Shown: positions 38,673 through 48,096 of the stretch, piece after piece
How the letters are laid out: every line of letters begins with the position of its first letter
Numbering within the stretch: the stretch's first letter is position 1
Assembly: GCF_021012795.1 (NCBI RefSeq)
Contig: NZ_VFYU01000033.1
Span: forward strand, 1-53,478
DNA: 53,478 bases
Origin: Psychrobacter sp. I-STPA10
Lineage (GTDB): Bacteria; Pseudomonadota; Gammaproteobacteria; Pseudomonadales; Moraxellaceae
Direction of reading: 5' to 3'
Notes under the pieces: generated by a model
Databases searched by the model: none
What the model was told of the DNA's origin: nothing
What the model saw: only the letters and a program-made list of their open reading frames with translations
Program-made: the position numbers and the translations under genes

Positions 38673-40436
38673 ATGAGCAGCCCAGCACAAACAAACACTC
38701 AAGCAATCGTCGAGCCTAAAATTAAACCAAAGAATGCCGCTTTTGACTTTCGCAAATATCGTCCATTTGCGTTTGCACCCAAGCTTGATGACCGTACTTG
38801 GCCAAGCAAAACCCTCACCAAAGCACCGATTTGGGCAAGCGTAGACTTGCGTGATGGTAATCAGGCGTTAATTGACCCTATGACCATTCCACAAAAAATG
38901 ACCTTCTTTAAGCTGCTCGTTGAAGTGGGCTTTAAAGAAATTGAAATTGGTTTTCCCTCAGCAGCACAAGTTGAGTTTGATTTTACTCGCAAATTGATTG
39001 AAGAAAATCATGTGCCTGACGACGTGACGTTGCAAGTATTGGTACAAGCACGTGAGCATTTAATTGAGCGTACTTTTGAGTCCTTAAAAGGCGCAAGACG
39101 AGCGATTGTGCATGTGTATAACTCAACCAGCCGTGTGCAGCGTGACAAGGTTTATGGCAAAAACTTAGCAGAGATTAAGCAAATTGCCATTGATGGTGCA
39201 AATTTGCTGAAAAAATATGCCGAAAAATACCCCGAAACCGAATGGGTGTTTCAGTATTCTCCTGAGAGCTTTAGCCAAACTGAGCCTGAATATGCCGTTG
39301 AGGTGTGTGATGCGGTGCTAGAAGTATGGCAGCCCGAAACAGGTCAAGAAGTAATTATCAACTTGCCTGCCACCGTCGAGTCTTCCATGCCAAACCTATT
39401 TGCTGACCAAGTCGAGTATTTTTGTCGCAACCTAAAGCAGCGTGACCTAATTACTGTCAGCTTGCATACCCACAATGATAGAGGCTGTGCAGTTGCTGCC
39501 GCTGAGCTTGGGGTATTGGCAGGTGCTGACCGTATCGAGGGTACACTTTTAGGTAATGGTGAGCGCACAGGTAATATGGATATCATCGTGATGGCGATGA
39601 ACTTATACAGCCAAGGCATCGACCCTGAGCTTGATTTTAGTAATATGAGTGAGATTGCGCAGATAGTCGGTGAATGTAATAACTTGCCATTACACCCACG
39701 CCACCCTTATGTGGGTGAGTTGGTATTTACTGCCTTTAGCGGCTCGCACCAAGATGCCATCAAAAAATCGCTTGATTATAATGAGAGGAATAAAGAGGCA
39801 ACCGAAAACGTCTGGGACGTGGCTTACTTGCCCATCGACCCTGCTCATATTGGACGTACTTATCAAGATGTGGTACGCATTAATAGCCAATCAGGTAAAG
39901 GCGGTGTGGCATATATTTTACAGCGTCATTATGGCTTTAAGCTACCACGCTGGATGCAGATTGACTTTAGTAAAGTGGTACAAAATCAAGCCGAAGAAGT
40001 GGCGCGTGAGCTAAAAACGGAAGAGATTATCCAGACCTTTGAAGACACCTATCTTGCACAAACCGCCCTCAGCCTACACGACTACAGCGTTAATAATAAA
40101 GGCGGTGAAGTGATGTTTACTGGTGAAGTGGATATCAATGGTGAGCGCATCACCCTAGATGGCAAAGGCAATGGTCCTTTATCTTCCTTTATTGATGGCA
40201 TGGCACGTCATACTGGCAAACGCTTACATATTGCTAATTATTCTGAACACGCCATCAGTCAACAAAGACAACCTGATGAAGACTATGATAGTAGCAGTGA
40301 TAAAACCAATGCCAATGCCGTGGCCTATATTCAGCTCAATGTTGATGGTCAAATTTATTCAGGCGTTGGTACCTGTACCAGTACTGTCTCTGCGATGCTA
40401 AAAGGGGCGTTATCGGCATTGGCTCAGGCGTTATAA
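38673..40436 (+). CDS. leuA: 2-isopropylmalate synthase
   Basis: It condenses acetyl-CoA with 2-oxoisovalerate, the first step of leucine synthesis. The 587 residues match the LeuA form that starts with the RPFAFAPKLDDRTWPSKTL pattern. The catalytic barrel has SVDLRDGNQALIDPM, FKEIEIGFPSA, SLHTHNDRGCAVAAAELG and GTLLGNGERTGNMD, and a C-terminal regulatory domain (about 440-587) implies inhibition by leucine. AAGGA precedes the ATG at good spacing. No leader-peptide attenuator was seen upstream. A terminator follows. Confidence 0.96.
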   Translation: MSSPAQTNTQAIVEPKIKPKNAAFDFRKYRPFAFAPKLDDRTWPSKTLTKAPIWASVDLRDGNQALIDPMTIPQKMTFFKLLVEVGFKEIEIGFPSAAQVEFDFTRKLIEENHVPDDVTLQVLVQAREHLIERTFESLKGARRAIVHVYNSTSRVQRDKVYGKNLAEIKQIAIDGANLLKKYAEKYPETEWVFQYSPESFSQTEPEYAVEVCDAVLEVWQPETGQEVIINLPATVESSMPNLFADQVEYFCRNLKQRDLITVSLHTHNDRGCAVAAAELGVLAGADRIEGTLLGNGERTGNMDIIVMAMNLYSQGIDPELDFSNMSEIAQIVGECNNLPLHPRHPYVGELVFTAFSGSHQDAIKKSLDYNERNKEATENVWDVAYLPIDPAHIGRTYQDVVRINSQSGKGGVAYILQRHYGFKLPRWMQIDFSKVVQNQAEEVARELKTEEIIQTFEDTYLAQTALSLHDYSVNNKGGEVMFTGEVDINGERITLDGKGNGPLSSFIDGMARHTGKRLHIANYSEHAISQQRQPDEDYDSSSDKTNANAVAYIQLNVDGQIYSGVGTCTSTVSAMLKGALSALAQAL

Positions 40437-40508
40437 ATCTGATATAGACACTGTCAGTGGTTATGATGGCCTTGATGAAATAACAAAACTATTAAAGCCA
40501 TTAAAGCC

Positions 40509-40549
40509 AAAAACCCCTCGCTATCATTTTTGATAGTGAGGGGTTTTTT
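40509..40549 (+). terminator. bidirectional terminator after leuA
   Basis: An A-run, CCCCTCGCTATCA, a short T loop, TGATAGTGAGGGG (one G-T pair) and a T-run. It serves leuA and the convergent peroxidase gene. Confidence 0.9.
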
Positions 40550-40610
40550 ATACAAAATATCAATCAGCAAATAACAGTGAATAATGAATAATAAATCAAT
40601 AGCCATTCAC

Positions 40611-41093
40611 TTATTTTGCCAATGCTTTTTTAATATCCTCTGCAATCGTTTCTGGCTTAGTAGTGGGGGCATAACGGGCAATTACTTGTCCATCACGCCC
40701 AATTAAAAACTTCGTAAAATTCCACTTGATGGCATCAAGTAATACGCCTCCTTTTTGCTGTTTTAGCCAAACAAAAATAGGGTGTGCTTCATCGCCATTG
40801 ACCTCGATTTTATCCATCATTGGAAAACTAACCCCATAATTTTTTTGGCAAAACGCTCCAATTGCTTGGGCATCTTCGGGGTCTTGATTGGCAAATTGAT
40901 TGCATGGAAACCCAATCACCACCAGCCCCTCGTCTTTATATTGTTGATATAACGCCTCTAACCCCTCAAATTGTGGCGTTAATCCACATTTACTGGCGGT
41001 ATTGACAATTAATAATACCTTGCCTTGATAATCGGCAAAATTCACTGTCTGTCCTGTAATATCTTTGGCGTTAAAATCATAGATACTGCTCAT
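40611..41093 (-). CDS. glutathione peroxidase family protein
   Basis: A thiol peroxidase of 160 residues reducing hydrogen peroxide or organic peroxides. It shows the family triad: Cys in NTASKCGLTPQ, Gln in the segment around GFPCNQFANQDP and Trp in KWNFTKFLIGRDG. The resolving Cys in GFPCNQF is also present, which often goes with thioredoxin rather than glutathione as donor. No signal peptide is seen, so it acts in the cytoplasm. It is followed upstream by msrB, another oxidative-stress gene in the same direction, but separated by 182 bp. Confidence 0.94.
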   Translation of the reverse strand: MSSIYDFNAKDITGQTVNFADYQGKVLLIVNTASKCGLTPQFEGLEALYQQYKDEGLVVIGFPCNQFANQDPEDAQAIGAFCQKNYGVSFPMMDKIEVNGDEAHPIFVWLKQQKGGVLLDAIKWNFTKFLIGRDGQVIARYAPTTKPETIAEDIKKALAK

Positions 41094-41275
41094 AATACTT
41101 TCCTATTATTTATTATACGTGTTGTTGGTTATGCGTGGTTATAGTCTGCCTACTATAAATTCACCCCGGTGTTAACTTCGCTAGATGGGTGTACTATCTG
41201 CACTCAGTTGTCTTGTGGTGAAATTATATTAGATTGTCTGTAATTTATTTTTGCTTAGGCTATTTTAGGTTGGTT

Positions 41276-41725
41276 TTATTGTTTATCTAAATCTATCGCC
41301 ACTGAGTTAATGCAATAGCGCATACCTGTGGTCTGTTGTGGTCCATCAGGAAATACATGCCCCAAATGCCCGCCACAATTACGACAGGTGACCTCCACGC
41401 GGCGCATACCATGCGAGGTGTCTAAATGCTCTTCAACCGCACTCTCGTCAATGGTTTTATCAAAGCTTGGCCAACCACAGCCTGAGTCAAATTTATTGTC
41501 TGACGTAAACAGCTTTGCCCCACAGCCTTTACAGCGATAAATACCCTCATCTTTATTATCTGTATACATACCTGTAAAAGGTCGCTCAGTGCCTTTTTGA
41601 CGCAATACATGATACGCATCGTCATCAAGGCGTTCGCGCCAATCGGCATCGGTAAGTTGAGCAATCTGCTCAGAGCTAAGCTGTGATGAACTAATTTGTG
41701 ATGAGCTGTGTGAATTATCTGTCAT
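41276..41725 (-). CDS. msrB: peptide-methionine (R)-S-oxide reductase
   Basis: It repairs methionine-R-sulfoxide in proteins. The 149 residues include two zinc CxxC motifs (CKGCGAKLF and CRNCGGHLGHVF), SGCGWPSF and the catalytic Cys in RYCINSVAIDL. The N-terminal 25 residues are Ser-rich. AGGAG lies eight bases before the ATG. Confidence 0.96.
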   Translation of the reverse strand: MTDNSHSSSQISSSQLSSEQIAQLTDADWRERLDDDAYHVLRQKGTERPFTGMYTDNKDEGIYRCKGCGAKLFTSDNKFDSGCGWPSFDKTIDESAVEEHLDTSHGMRRVEVTCRNCGGHLGHVFPDGPQQTTGMRYCINSVAIDLDKQ

Positions 41726-41942
41726 ACTATCTATCTCCTAAACTGTGCCTAAAATATCATTAAAATATTAGAGACTAACTTACCACACTCGCTTTGGTTT
41801 TTATAGATTAACAGCGTACGCCAACCATTATCAACTCATCATAAAACCACACTTAGAATCACAAAATCCTAACAACTTCTAATAAAAACAAGCAATTAAG
41901 ATTTGGCAAATTTCTTTGTACTTGTTTTTGCCCCTTCTTTTG

Positions 41943-42962
41943 CTATTTTTTTGCCCCTCTTTTTGCTTCTTTTTTTGCGCCCATCACGCACAACACCGCA
42001 CCGAGGGTGCTTATCAGCATCGCAAAGCTCACCGTCTCATGCAACAATAGGGCAGCAAGGGCAAGCCCCATAAATGGTTGTAGCAATTGTAGTTGCCCCA
42101 CCGCCGCGATACCACCCAATGCAAGCCCACGATACCAAAATACAAAGCCAATAAACATACTAAATAAGGACACATATAGCAGTCCTGCCCACGCTGACAT
42201 GCTGATTTGTTGCAAATTATTTGGTAGTGTCCACCATGCCAGTAACAGCATCATAGGTGCAGACAGTAATAACGCCCAACTGATTACCTGCCAGCCACCC
42301 AATGTACGGGATAAACGTCCACCTTCGGCATAACCCAAACCACATGTCAGCACCGCTACAAGCATTAATAAACTCCCAAGTAATGCCTTATGTGTGCCAT
42401 TTACTGAGGTCAGGATAACTGAGCTATTGCTAAATAGTGCATAACCCATCACGCAAACACTGCCCAACACCGAAAATAACCAAAACTGCTTTGAGGGTCG
42501 CTCACCACCACGCCACACAGCAAATATGGCAGTACATAAAGGCAAAATACCCAAAAATACGATGGCATGAGCCGACGTCACATACTGCAATGCCAAGGCA
42601 CTAAACAATGGAAATCCAATCACCACCCCAAATGCAACCATCATTAATGCAGGCAAATCTGATTTTGTTGGTAATGGCTGCTTTATACACAGTAACACCA
42701 CCCCACTGACCAACGCAGCAATGCTGGCTCTGGCTGCACTCAGAAAGATAGGGTCAATTTCCATCACTGCCAAGCGAGTCGCAGGTAATGAGCCTGCAAA
42801 AATAACTACCCCAATAAAGCCACTTATCCAACCTCTCCAGTCTTGTGTACTGGTGTTTGCCATCTCATTGGTGTTTGGCTCACTGGCTGGTTGGCTGATA
42901 GTTGTATCTGTTATTTCTGATTTTTTCTGAACTGGAACTGGATTGTTAACTGGGTGTTTCAT
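41943..42962 (-). CDS. EamA-family (DMT superfamily) transporter
   Basis: A 339-residue inner-membrane protein with about ten helices in two EamA halves (GVVIFAGSLPATRLAVMEIDPIFLSAARA in the first; ALLLSAPMMLLLAW and GLLYVSLFSMFIGFVFWYRGLALGGIAAVGQLQLLQPFMGLALAALLLHE in the second) and a basic C-terminal tail. Relatives export amino acids or metabolites. It is divergent from a MocR-type regulator, a common arrangement in which the regulator controls the transporter; the effector could be an amino acid or vitamin B6. Confidence 0.9.
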   Translation of the reverse strand: MKHPVNNPVPVQKKSEITDTTISQPASEPNTNEMANTSTQDWRGWISGFIGVVIFAGSLPATRLAVMEIDPIFLSAARASIAALVSGVVLLCIKQPLPTKSDLPALMMVAFGVVIGFPLFSALALQYVTSAHAIVFLGILPLCTAIFAVWRGGERPSKQFWLFSVLGSVCVMGYALFSNSSVILTSVNGTHKALLGSLLMLVAVLTCGLGYAEGGRLSRTLGGWQVISWALLLSAPMMLLLAWWTLPNNLQQISMSAWAGLLYVSLFSMFIGFVFWYRGLALGGIAAVGQLQLLQPFMGLALAALLLHETVSFAMLISTLGAVLCVMGAKKEAKRGAKK

Positions 42963-43122
42963 TATCGCTGCCTTAGATTTTTAGCTTATGTTTAAATTTT
43001 GTATTGACTAGGCTTGGTATTACTAAGCTTCTAATATCAACAAAACCTCAATTACCAACAAAACCTCGATGATTAAAACAAAAGTGTGCTATCACAACCA
43101 TGTACAATCCAATACAATTTAG

Positions 43123-43135
43123 CCAAACTGTTTGG
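43123..43135. promoter_or_regulatory. palindrome between the EamA and MocR genes
   Basis: CCAAAC-T-GTTTGG, perfect 6-bp arms. Two TACAAT direct repeats lie just before it (43102-43118). Both sit in the 294-bp divergent promoter region and are candidate regulator contacts. Confidence 0.35.
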
Positions 43136-43256
43136 TATCATCTACCCATACAGCCACACTAGACACTCGGTAGGCACAACACAAGCCCAGTTAAAGCCTA
43201 ATGTGGTCAAACCCAAGTTTACAAGCGTGATTAAAAACAGTGGTAACTAAAAGATA

Positions 43257-44711
43257 ATGAACCAATCAATGATAATTAAAGATGGAATCGGTATGCACTC
43301 TGGATTCACCAAAATTGAAACCCTAATGGCAGATGTCAAAACCAAAATTGCCACCATGTCCTATTTACCCGGTACACGCCTGCCTTCTGTACGTGCCGCT
43401 GCCAACACACACCAAGTCTCCCCTTCTACCGTGGTAGAAGCTTATGAACGCTTGGTCACTAAAGGCATCATCTATGCAAAAGCAGGGGCAGGGTTTTATG
43501 TGGCTGAGCCTACTACCCCTCTCTCACTGGCAGAGATTGGACCAAAACTTGACCGTGTGGTTGACCCACTTTGGGTATCACGGCAAGCACTGGAATCATC
43601 TGATGAAGCACTCAAACCCGGCTGTGGTTGGCTACCTGCTGATTGGCTTTATGAAGAGGGTATGCGCCGAGGACTGAGGCGGGCTGCCAAAGCAGATGCC
43701 AGCGTGATGAGCAACTATGCCACCCCAATGGGTCAGCCTGAATTACGCCAGTTTCTCGCTCGACGTATGGCGAATGTGGGCATCACTGCTGAGCCTACCC
43801 AAATCATGCTCACCGATTCGGGTACTCATGCCATCGACCTTATTTGCCGATATTTATTGCGCCCAAATGATACTGTTGTGGTAGATGACCCGTGTTATTT
43901 TAATTTTCATGCCCTGCTACGGGCGCATCGGGTCAAAGTAGTTGGTGTGCCGTATACCGCTCATGGTGCAGATGTCACCGCCTATGCCAACATATTAAAT
44001 GAACACAAACCGCGCCTATATATCACCAATGCTGCCATTCACAATCCCACAGGGGCAACTTTATCCGCAACAACGGCGCATCATATCTTGCAACTGGCAT
44101 CAGCGGCAGGGACTTATATTATTGAAGATGATATTTTTGCTGATTTTGAAATAACCCCTGCGCCTCGACTTGCCGCTTTAGCTGGATTACAAGGCGCATC
44201 ACAGGTATTTTATATTGGCAGCTTTTCTAAAACCTTATCTGCCTCACTGCGCTGTGGCTTTATTACCACCAATCCCCGTTTTTTAGAAGGCTTACTGGAC
44301 TTAAAAATTGCCACAGGTTTTGGTGGTGGACAACTGGCTGCCAGTGTGGTGTTATCGGCACTTAGTGACAGTGGCTATCGCAAACATTTAAGCCATTTGC
44401 ACAGCCGCTTAGCACAAGCACGTACCCATGTATTGCCGCGACTGGCAAAACTTGGCATCACCCCTTGGATACTGCCACAAGCAGGCATGTTTTTGTGGTG
44501 TCAACTGCCTACAGACAGCAAGCTACCCAAGCATAACCGAGCTTCAGAGCTGGCAAGGCAATGTCTGGCACACGGTATCGTCTTAGCCCCTGGCAATACC
44601 TTTAGCCAAGCACAAAATGCAGAGGATTTTATGCGTTTTAATGTGGCACAGAGCAATGATGGACGTATATTTGAGGTATTGGCTGAGGTTATGGGGAAAA
44701 CTGGCTTTTAA
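43257..44711 (+). CDS. MocR-type regulator: GntR HTH plus aminotransferase-like domain
   Basis: A 484-residue PLP-dependent transcription factor. Residues about 18-83 are a GntR winged HTH (YLPGTRLPSVRAAANTHQVSPSTVVEAYERLVTKGIIYAKAGAGFYV). Residues about 120-484 are a fold-type I aminotransferase-like domain with the PLP lysine 325 in GSFSKTLSASLRCGF. Such proteins sense PLP or an amino-acid derivative. Three in-frame ATGs occur at the start, and the one at 43293 has a GGA at good spacing, so the true N terminus may be 12 residues shorter. The divergent EamA transporter is the likely target. Confidence 0.92.
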   Translation: MNQSMIIKDGIGMHSGFTKIETLMADVKTKIATMSYLPGTRLPSVRAAANTHQVSPSTVVEAYERLVTKGIIYAKAGAGFYVAEPTTPLSLAEIGPKLDRVVDPLWVSRQALESSDEALKPGCGWLPADWLYEEGMRRGLRRAAKADASVMSNYATPMGQPELRQFLARRMANVGITAEPTQIMLTDSGTHAIDLICRYLLRPNDTVVVDDPCYFNFHALLRAHRVKVVGVPYTAHGADVTAYANILNEHKPRLYITNAAIHNPTGATLSATTAHHILQLASAAGTYIIEDDIFADFEITPAPRLAALAGLQGASQVFYIGSFSKTLSASLRCGFITTNPRFLEGLLDLKIATGFGGGQLAASVVLSALSDSGYRKHLSHLHSRLAQARTHVLPRLAKLGITPWILPQAGMFLWCQLPTDSKLPKHNRASELARQCLAHGIVLAPGNTFSQAQNAEDFMRFNVAQSNDGRIFEVLAEVMGKTGF

Positions 44712-44755
44712 TCCCTCCCCTTACTTCAAGGAGAGGGTTTGGGAGGGCTCTATAT
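44711..44755. repeat. GC-rich dispersed repeat directly after the MocR gene
   Basis: CCCTCCCCTTACTTCAAGGAGAGGG and then TTTGGGAGGG. It begins at the stop codon of the regulator gene, can form a hairpin and may act as a terminator. It is nearly identical to the unit at the window's end. Confidence 0.75.
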
Positions 44756-44980
44756 AACTTTAAAAAAATAAAGTTCCGTGTGGCGCAACTCTATTCTATT
44801 ATCAAAAAATTGCAATAAAGCAAGTAAAAGGTAATGACTTTGCAAGTTTTTCTTGCATTTATATTTAAAAGTAAATTGAAAGCTAGAAATTTTACAAAAT
44901 AGCGCAATAAATACTTGCATAAAAATTTAGATAATTGTATAACTGTGTCTATATTTTCTCCACTAACTGATTGATTTACT

Positions 44981-46660
44981 ATGAAATCACCCATAAATAC
45001 AGACACCCTGCCAAACCCTACTGAGGATAAGCAAGGTGAAACGACAACAGAACCCACAACAGAAAGTAGCAATCTTGAATGCCATGAATATATTGAGCAA
45101 GGCAAACGCCTAGCGGCACTCAGACACGCTCAAGGTTTGACCGCTGAGCAATTAGCCGAACAAATGACCAAAGCGGGTGCAAAAGTGAGTCGGGGTGCTA
45201 TCTCTAACTGGGAGCGTGGCATTAATGGTATTGTCTCCTCAAAACTGCCCACACTCGCCAAGATTTTACACTGTAGCGAAGGCTATCTATTACGTGGTGA
45301 CGCTCCTAATACCTCAGATACGACTCAGCTTAAAAATGGTAAAAAAACCCAAGCACAACCACATTCATCAAACACAAATTCACCAACATCACAACATTAT
45401 GGTACTGCTATGCAACCCAGTTCATCTACTCATTTACTGAAAAAATCCACCAAATTACAAAACGTCTGCTACGACATTCGTGGTCCTTTGCTCAAAACTG
45501 CCATGGAGATGGAAGCAGCAGGACATCGTATTATCAAGCTTAACGTTGGTAATCCTGCACCTTTTAAACTACAAGCCCCACAAGAGATTATTCATGATGT
45601 GGCAATGAATCTTACCAAAGCCGAAGGCTATTCAGACTCACAAGGCATCTTCTCAGCCCGCAAAGCCATCTTGCAATATTATCAAGCCAAAGGATTATTA
45701 TCCGCCGTCGATGTACGTGATGTTTATCTGGGTAATGGGGTATCTGAGCTGATTGTAATGACCATGCAAGCCTTAATGGATGATGGTGATGAGGTATTAA
45801 TTCCTATGCCTGACTACCCACTATGGACAGCCGCCGCAAACTTAGCAGGGGGTACGGCAGTGCATTATCGTTGTAATGAGGCAGATAACTGGCAACCTGA
45901 TATTGCTGATATCAAAGCCAAAATCACCAATAAAACCAAAGGTATCGTGGTGATTAATCCCAATAACCCCACAGGGGCATTGTATTCCGATGATAAATTA
46001 CGTGAAATCATTGCCATCGCAAAAGCGCACAATCTGGTTATCATGGCTGATGAAATCTATGACCGTGTGTTATATGACAATGTCACCCACACACCGATGT
46101 GTACCCTAAGTGATGATGTGCTTATCTTATCTTATAATGGGCTGTCAAAATCACATCGTATTGCAGGCTTTCGCGCAGGTTGGATGATGCTATCGGGCAA
46201 AAAAGACCATGCCAGCGACTTTATTGAAGGGCTAGATATGCTTGCCTCGATGCGTCTATGTGCCAACGTGCCTGCACAATATGCCATTCAAACCGCAATG
46301 GGTGGCTATCAAAGTATGCAAGATCTCACTAATGAGACAGGACGACTATATAAACAACGCGCCATGGCAATTGAGCGTCTTAATGCCATCAAAGGCATCT
46401 CTTGTACCATGCCACAAGGCGCATTTTACTGCTTCCCTAAGATAGACCTTGAGGTATATCCTATTGAAAATGACATGCAGTTTATGATGGATTTATTGCG
46501 AGAAGAAAAAGTGTTGATGGTACAAGGCACAGGCTTTAACTGGGACGCACCTGACCATTTTAGAGTGGTATTTTTGCCCAATTTGCTTGATTTAGAAGAT
46601 GCGATGGACAGATTGGATCGCTTCTTTGCCAAAAAACGCAGAGAATTTGGGACGGAATAA
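44981..46660 (+). CDS. alaA: XRE-type HTH fused to alanine aminotransferase (AlaA-like)
   Basis: A 559-residue product. Residues about 38-105 form an XRE/HTH_3 domain (GKRLAALRHAQGLTAEQLAEQMTKAG, VSRGAISNWERG, LPTLAKILHCSEGYLLRG). A Ser/Thr/Gln-rich linker follows to about 155. The rest is a full class I aminotransferase like E. coli AlaA (405 residues): NVGNPAPF, EGYSDSQGIFSAR, NPNNPTG, Asp 357, PLP lysine 390 in NGLSKSHRIAGFRAGW and Arg 398. It should interconvert pyruvate/glutamate and alanine/2-oxoglutarate and may also bind DNA. The frame is open throughout with no internal stop. No separate promoter for a shorter AlaA was identified. The symbol refers to the enzyme domain only. Confidence 0.9.
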   Translation: MKSPINTDTLPNPTEDKQGETTTEPTTESSNLECHEYIEQGKRLAALRHAQGLTAEQLAEQMTKAGAKVSRGAISNWERGINGIVSSKLPTLAKILHCSEGYLLRGDAPNTSDTTQLKNGKKTQAQPHSSNTNSPTSQHYGTAMQPSSSTHLLKKSTKLQNVCYDIRGPLLKTAMEMEAAGHRIIKLNVGNPAPFKLQAPQEIIHDVAMNLTKAEGYSDSQGIFSARKAILQYYQAKGLLSAVDVRDVYLGNGVSELIVMTMQALMDDGDEVLIPMPDYPLWTAAANLAGGTAVHYRCNEADNWQPDIADIKAKITNKTKGIVVINPNNPTGALYSDDKLREIIAIAKAHNLVIMADEIYDRVLYDNVTHTPMCTLSDDVLILSYNGLSKSHRIAGFRAGWMMLSGKKDHASDFIEGLDMLASMRLCANVPAQYAIQTAMGGYQSMQDLTNETGRLYKQRAMAIERLNAIKGISCTMPQGAFYCFPKIDLEVYPIENDMQFMMDLLREEKVLMVQGTGFNWDAPDHFRVVFLPNLLDLEDAMDRLDRFFAKKRREFGTE

Positions 46661-46680
46661 AATATAAATAACTTGCTTTT

Positions 46681-46727
46681 AAGCCCTCCCCTTATCTTCA
46701 AGAGGAGGGTTTAGGAGGGGTCATATA
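46681..46727. repeat. GC-rich dispersed repeat after the HTH-aminotransferase gene
   Basis: CCCTCCCCTTATCTTCAAGAGG, AGGGTTTAGGAGGGG and then TCATATA. It is the same family as at 44711 and again lies just beyond a stop codon, between convergent genes; possibly a terminator. Confidence 0.75.
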
Positions 46728-46772
46728 GCAATTTAATAAATTAACCCACGTAATTTATTCATCAATCATTCA

Positions 46773-47348
46773 TCACGCTATAGGTTTAAACGCTGATAAA
46801 TAATGTTGAATTTCACTTTTTTTAGGATGATTATGTAACCATGTAGCAAACGCCTCAACTTGCTCAAAGTCCTCGCCCAAAAGCTGTTGATAGCGTTTTT
46901 TAAATGCTTGCTCACGCTCTTGATTACGCAGCTCTTGTTGCCAAGGCTCACCCATCACTTGGGTCAATTTATCTTGAATTTTTAGCAGCTTTAATAGCTC
47001 CCACTCGCCTTGATCAAGCCACACATCATCACAGGTATGACACACATTGATGGTATTATCCTGCTCATTATTAATGCGGTATTTCAACATAAATTTACTA
47101 CAACGCTGACATATTAATGCCCCCTCACTATTGGTTAACGCATCAATGGCGACTGTCTTATCGCCAGTATTTTCTTGTGCCATCTTTTCTTGTTCAATAT
47201 TAGCAAGGTTATTTTCAAGCCATGTACGATAAGTCAGCAAGTCCAGATATGTACCTTGACACGCCTCACAACGCAGTGCAGGTAAGGCATAGTCTAACTT
47301 GGTGGGTTTTAAAGGGTGCGTTTTACAACAATAACAATCTAGGTGCAT
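46773..47348 (-). CDS. zinc-ribbon (TFIIB-type) protein
   Basis: A 191-residue soluble protein with two zinc-ribbon units: CYCC near the N terminus pairing with CEAC (about 5-35), and CQRC pairing with CHTC (about 76-105) followed by DDVWLDQGEWELLKLL, the zf-TFIIB family pattern. The C-terminal half is helical and Gln/Glu-rich. The function is unknown; nucleic-acid or protein binding is likely. AAGGA lies six bases before the ATG. It is convergent with the HTH-aminotransferase gene. Confidence 0.8.
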   Translation of the reverse strand: MHLDCYCCKTHPLKPTKLDYALPALRCEACQGTYLDLLTYRTWLENNLANIEQEKMAQENTGDKTVAIDALTNSEGALICQRCSKFMLKYRINNEQDNTINVCHTCDDVWLDQGEWELLKLLKIQDKLTQVMGEPWQQELRNQEREQAFKKRYQQLLGEDFEQVEAFATWLHNHPKKSEIQHYLSAFKPIA

Positions 47349-47603
47349 TTTTTATCCTTAGAACTTTTTATCCATAAAACATTATGAATTTAGTGAAATA
47401 TGATGATTGCTATTATAACAATAAAATTTTGTTAGGTTATATTTTAAATAATACCTTAAAAACCAACATACCTACCTTAATCAACCCAAATGCCTTAATG
47501 CAAGCACCTAAAATAAACGACAATTATTGTCGTAAACTCTCCACGCAAACTACCCAATTTTATATATTTTCTGTTAACTTATCTTTGTTATTAATATATG
47601 CTT

Positions 47604-47652
47604 AGAACCTGTATTCAAAACCCACAATAATAACTTTTTACCTATAAGTTCT
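47604..47652. repeat. partial copy of the AGAACCTGTATTCA element
   Basis: About 45 bp match the left part of the element at 35157 (AGAACCTGTATTCAAAACCC onward), then AGTTCT. It lies 45 bp before the Nudix gene, at the left border of the accessory cassette. The rest of the 349-bp gap 47349-47697 is AT-rich; one 73-codon frame there has no ribosome-binding site or recognisable feature. Confidence 0.65.
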
Positions 47653-47697
47653 AAAGACAACAAAACACAAACCATTCATCTTTAATTAGGAAAATAA

Positions 47698-48096
47698 ATG
47701 AAAACCGTCGAAGTTGTTGCTGCCATCATCATCCATGATGGGAAAATTTTATGTGCGCAACGTGGTAACAATCAATTAGCCTATCTTTCAGGGAAATTTG
47801 AGTTTCCTGGTGGCAAACTAGAAAAAGATGAAACGCTTGAACAAGCCTTAATTCGCGAAATCCAAGAAGAGCTAAACATATCAATCACTGTCGCAGATTT
47901 TTTGCAAACAGTTAAGCATCAGTATCCAGATTTTAAGATTATTATGCATGCTTTTATATGCCATACCCAAAGCCAAACTCTCACATTAAATGAGCATCTA
48001 CAAGCACTTTGGCTGGATATAACACAGCTTGATACCCTTGACTGGGCAGCCGCTGACTTGCCAATTGTGCAACAGCTTAAAACAATAATGTCATGA
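47698..48096 (+). CDS. Nudix hydrolase, MutT-like
   Basis: A 132-residue protein with the Nudix box GGKLEKDETLEQALIREIQEEL (written here as the GX5EX7REXXEE pattern, about 40-61) preceded by YLSGKFEFPGG. Its closest style is MutT/CTP-pyrophosphohydrolase-like enzymes that hydrolyse damaged or modified nucleoside triphosphates. AGGAAA lies six bases before the ATG. Its stop overlaps the start of the helicase gene (ATGA), so the two are translationally coupled. A second, unlinked mutT may do the housekeeping job; here a specialised role with the helicase is inferred. Confidence 0.92.
   Translation: MKTVEVVAAIIIHDGKILCAQRGNNQLAYLSGKFEFPGGKLEKDETLEQALIREIQEELNISITVADFLQTVKHQYPDFKIIMHAFICHTQSQTLTLNEHLQALWLDITQLDTLDWAAADLPIVQQLKTIMS

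Noticed and set aside
47384..47605. 73-codon open frame before the Nudix gene
   Set aside because: AT-rich, runs into the partial MITE, no ribosome-binding site and no recognisable feature.
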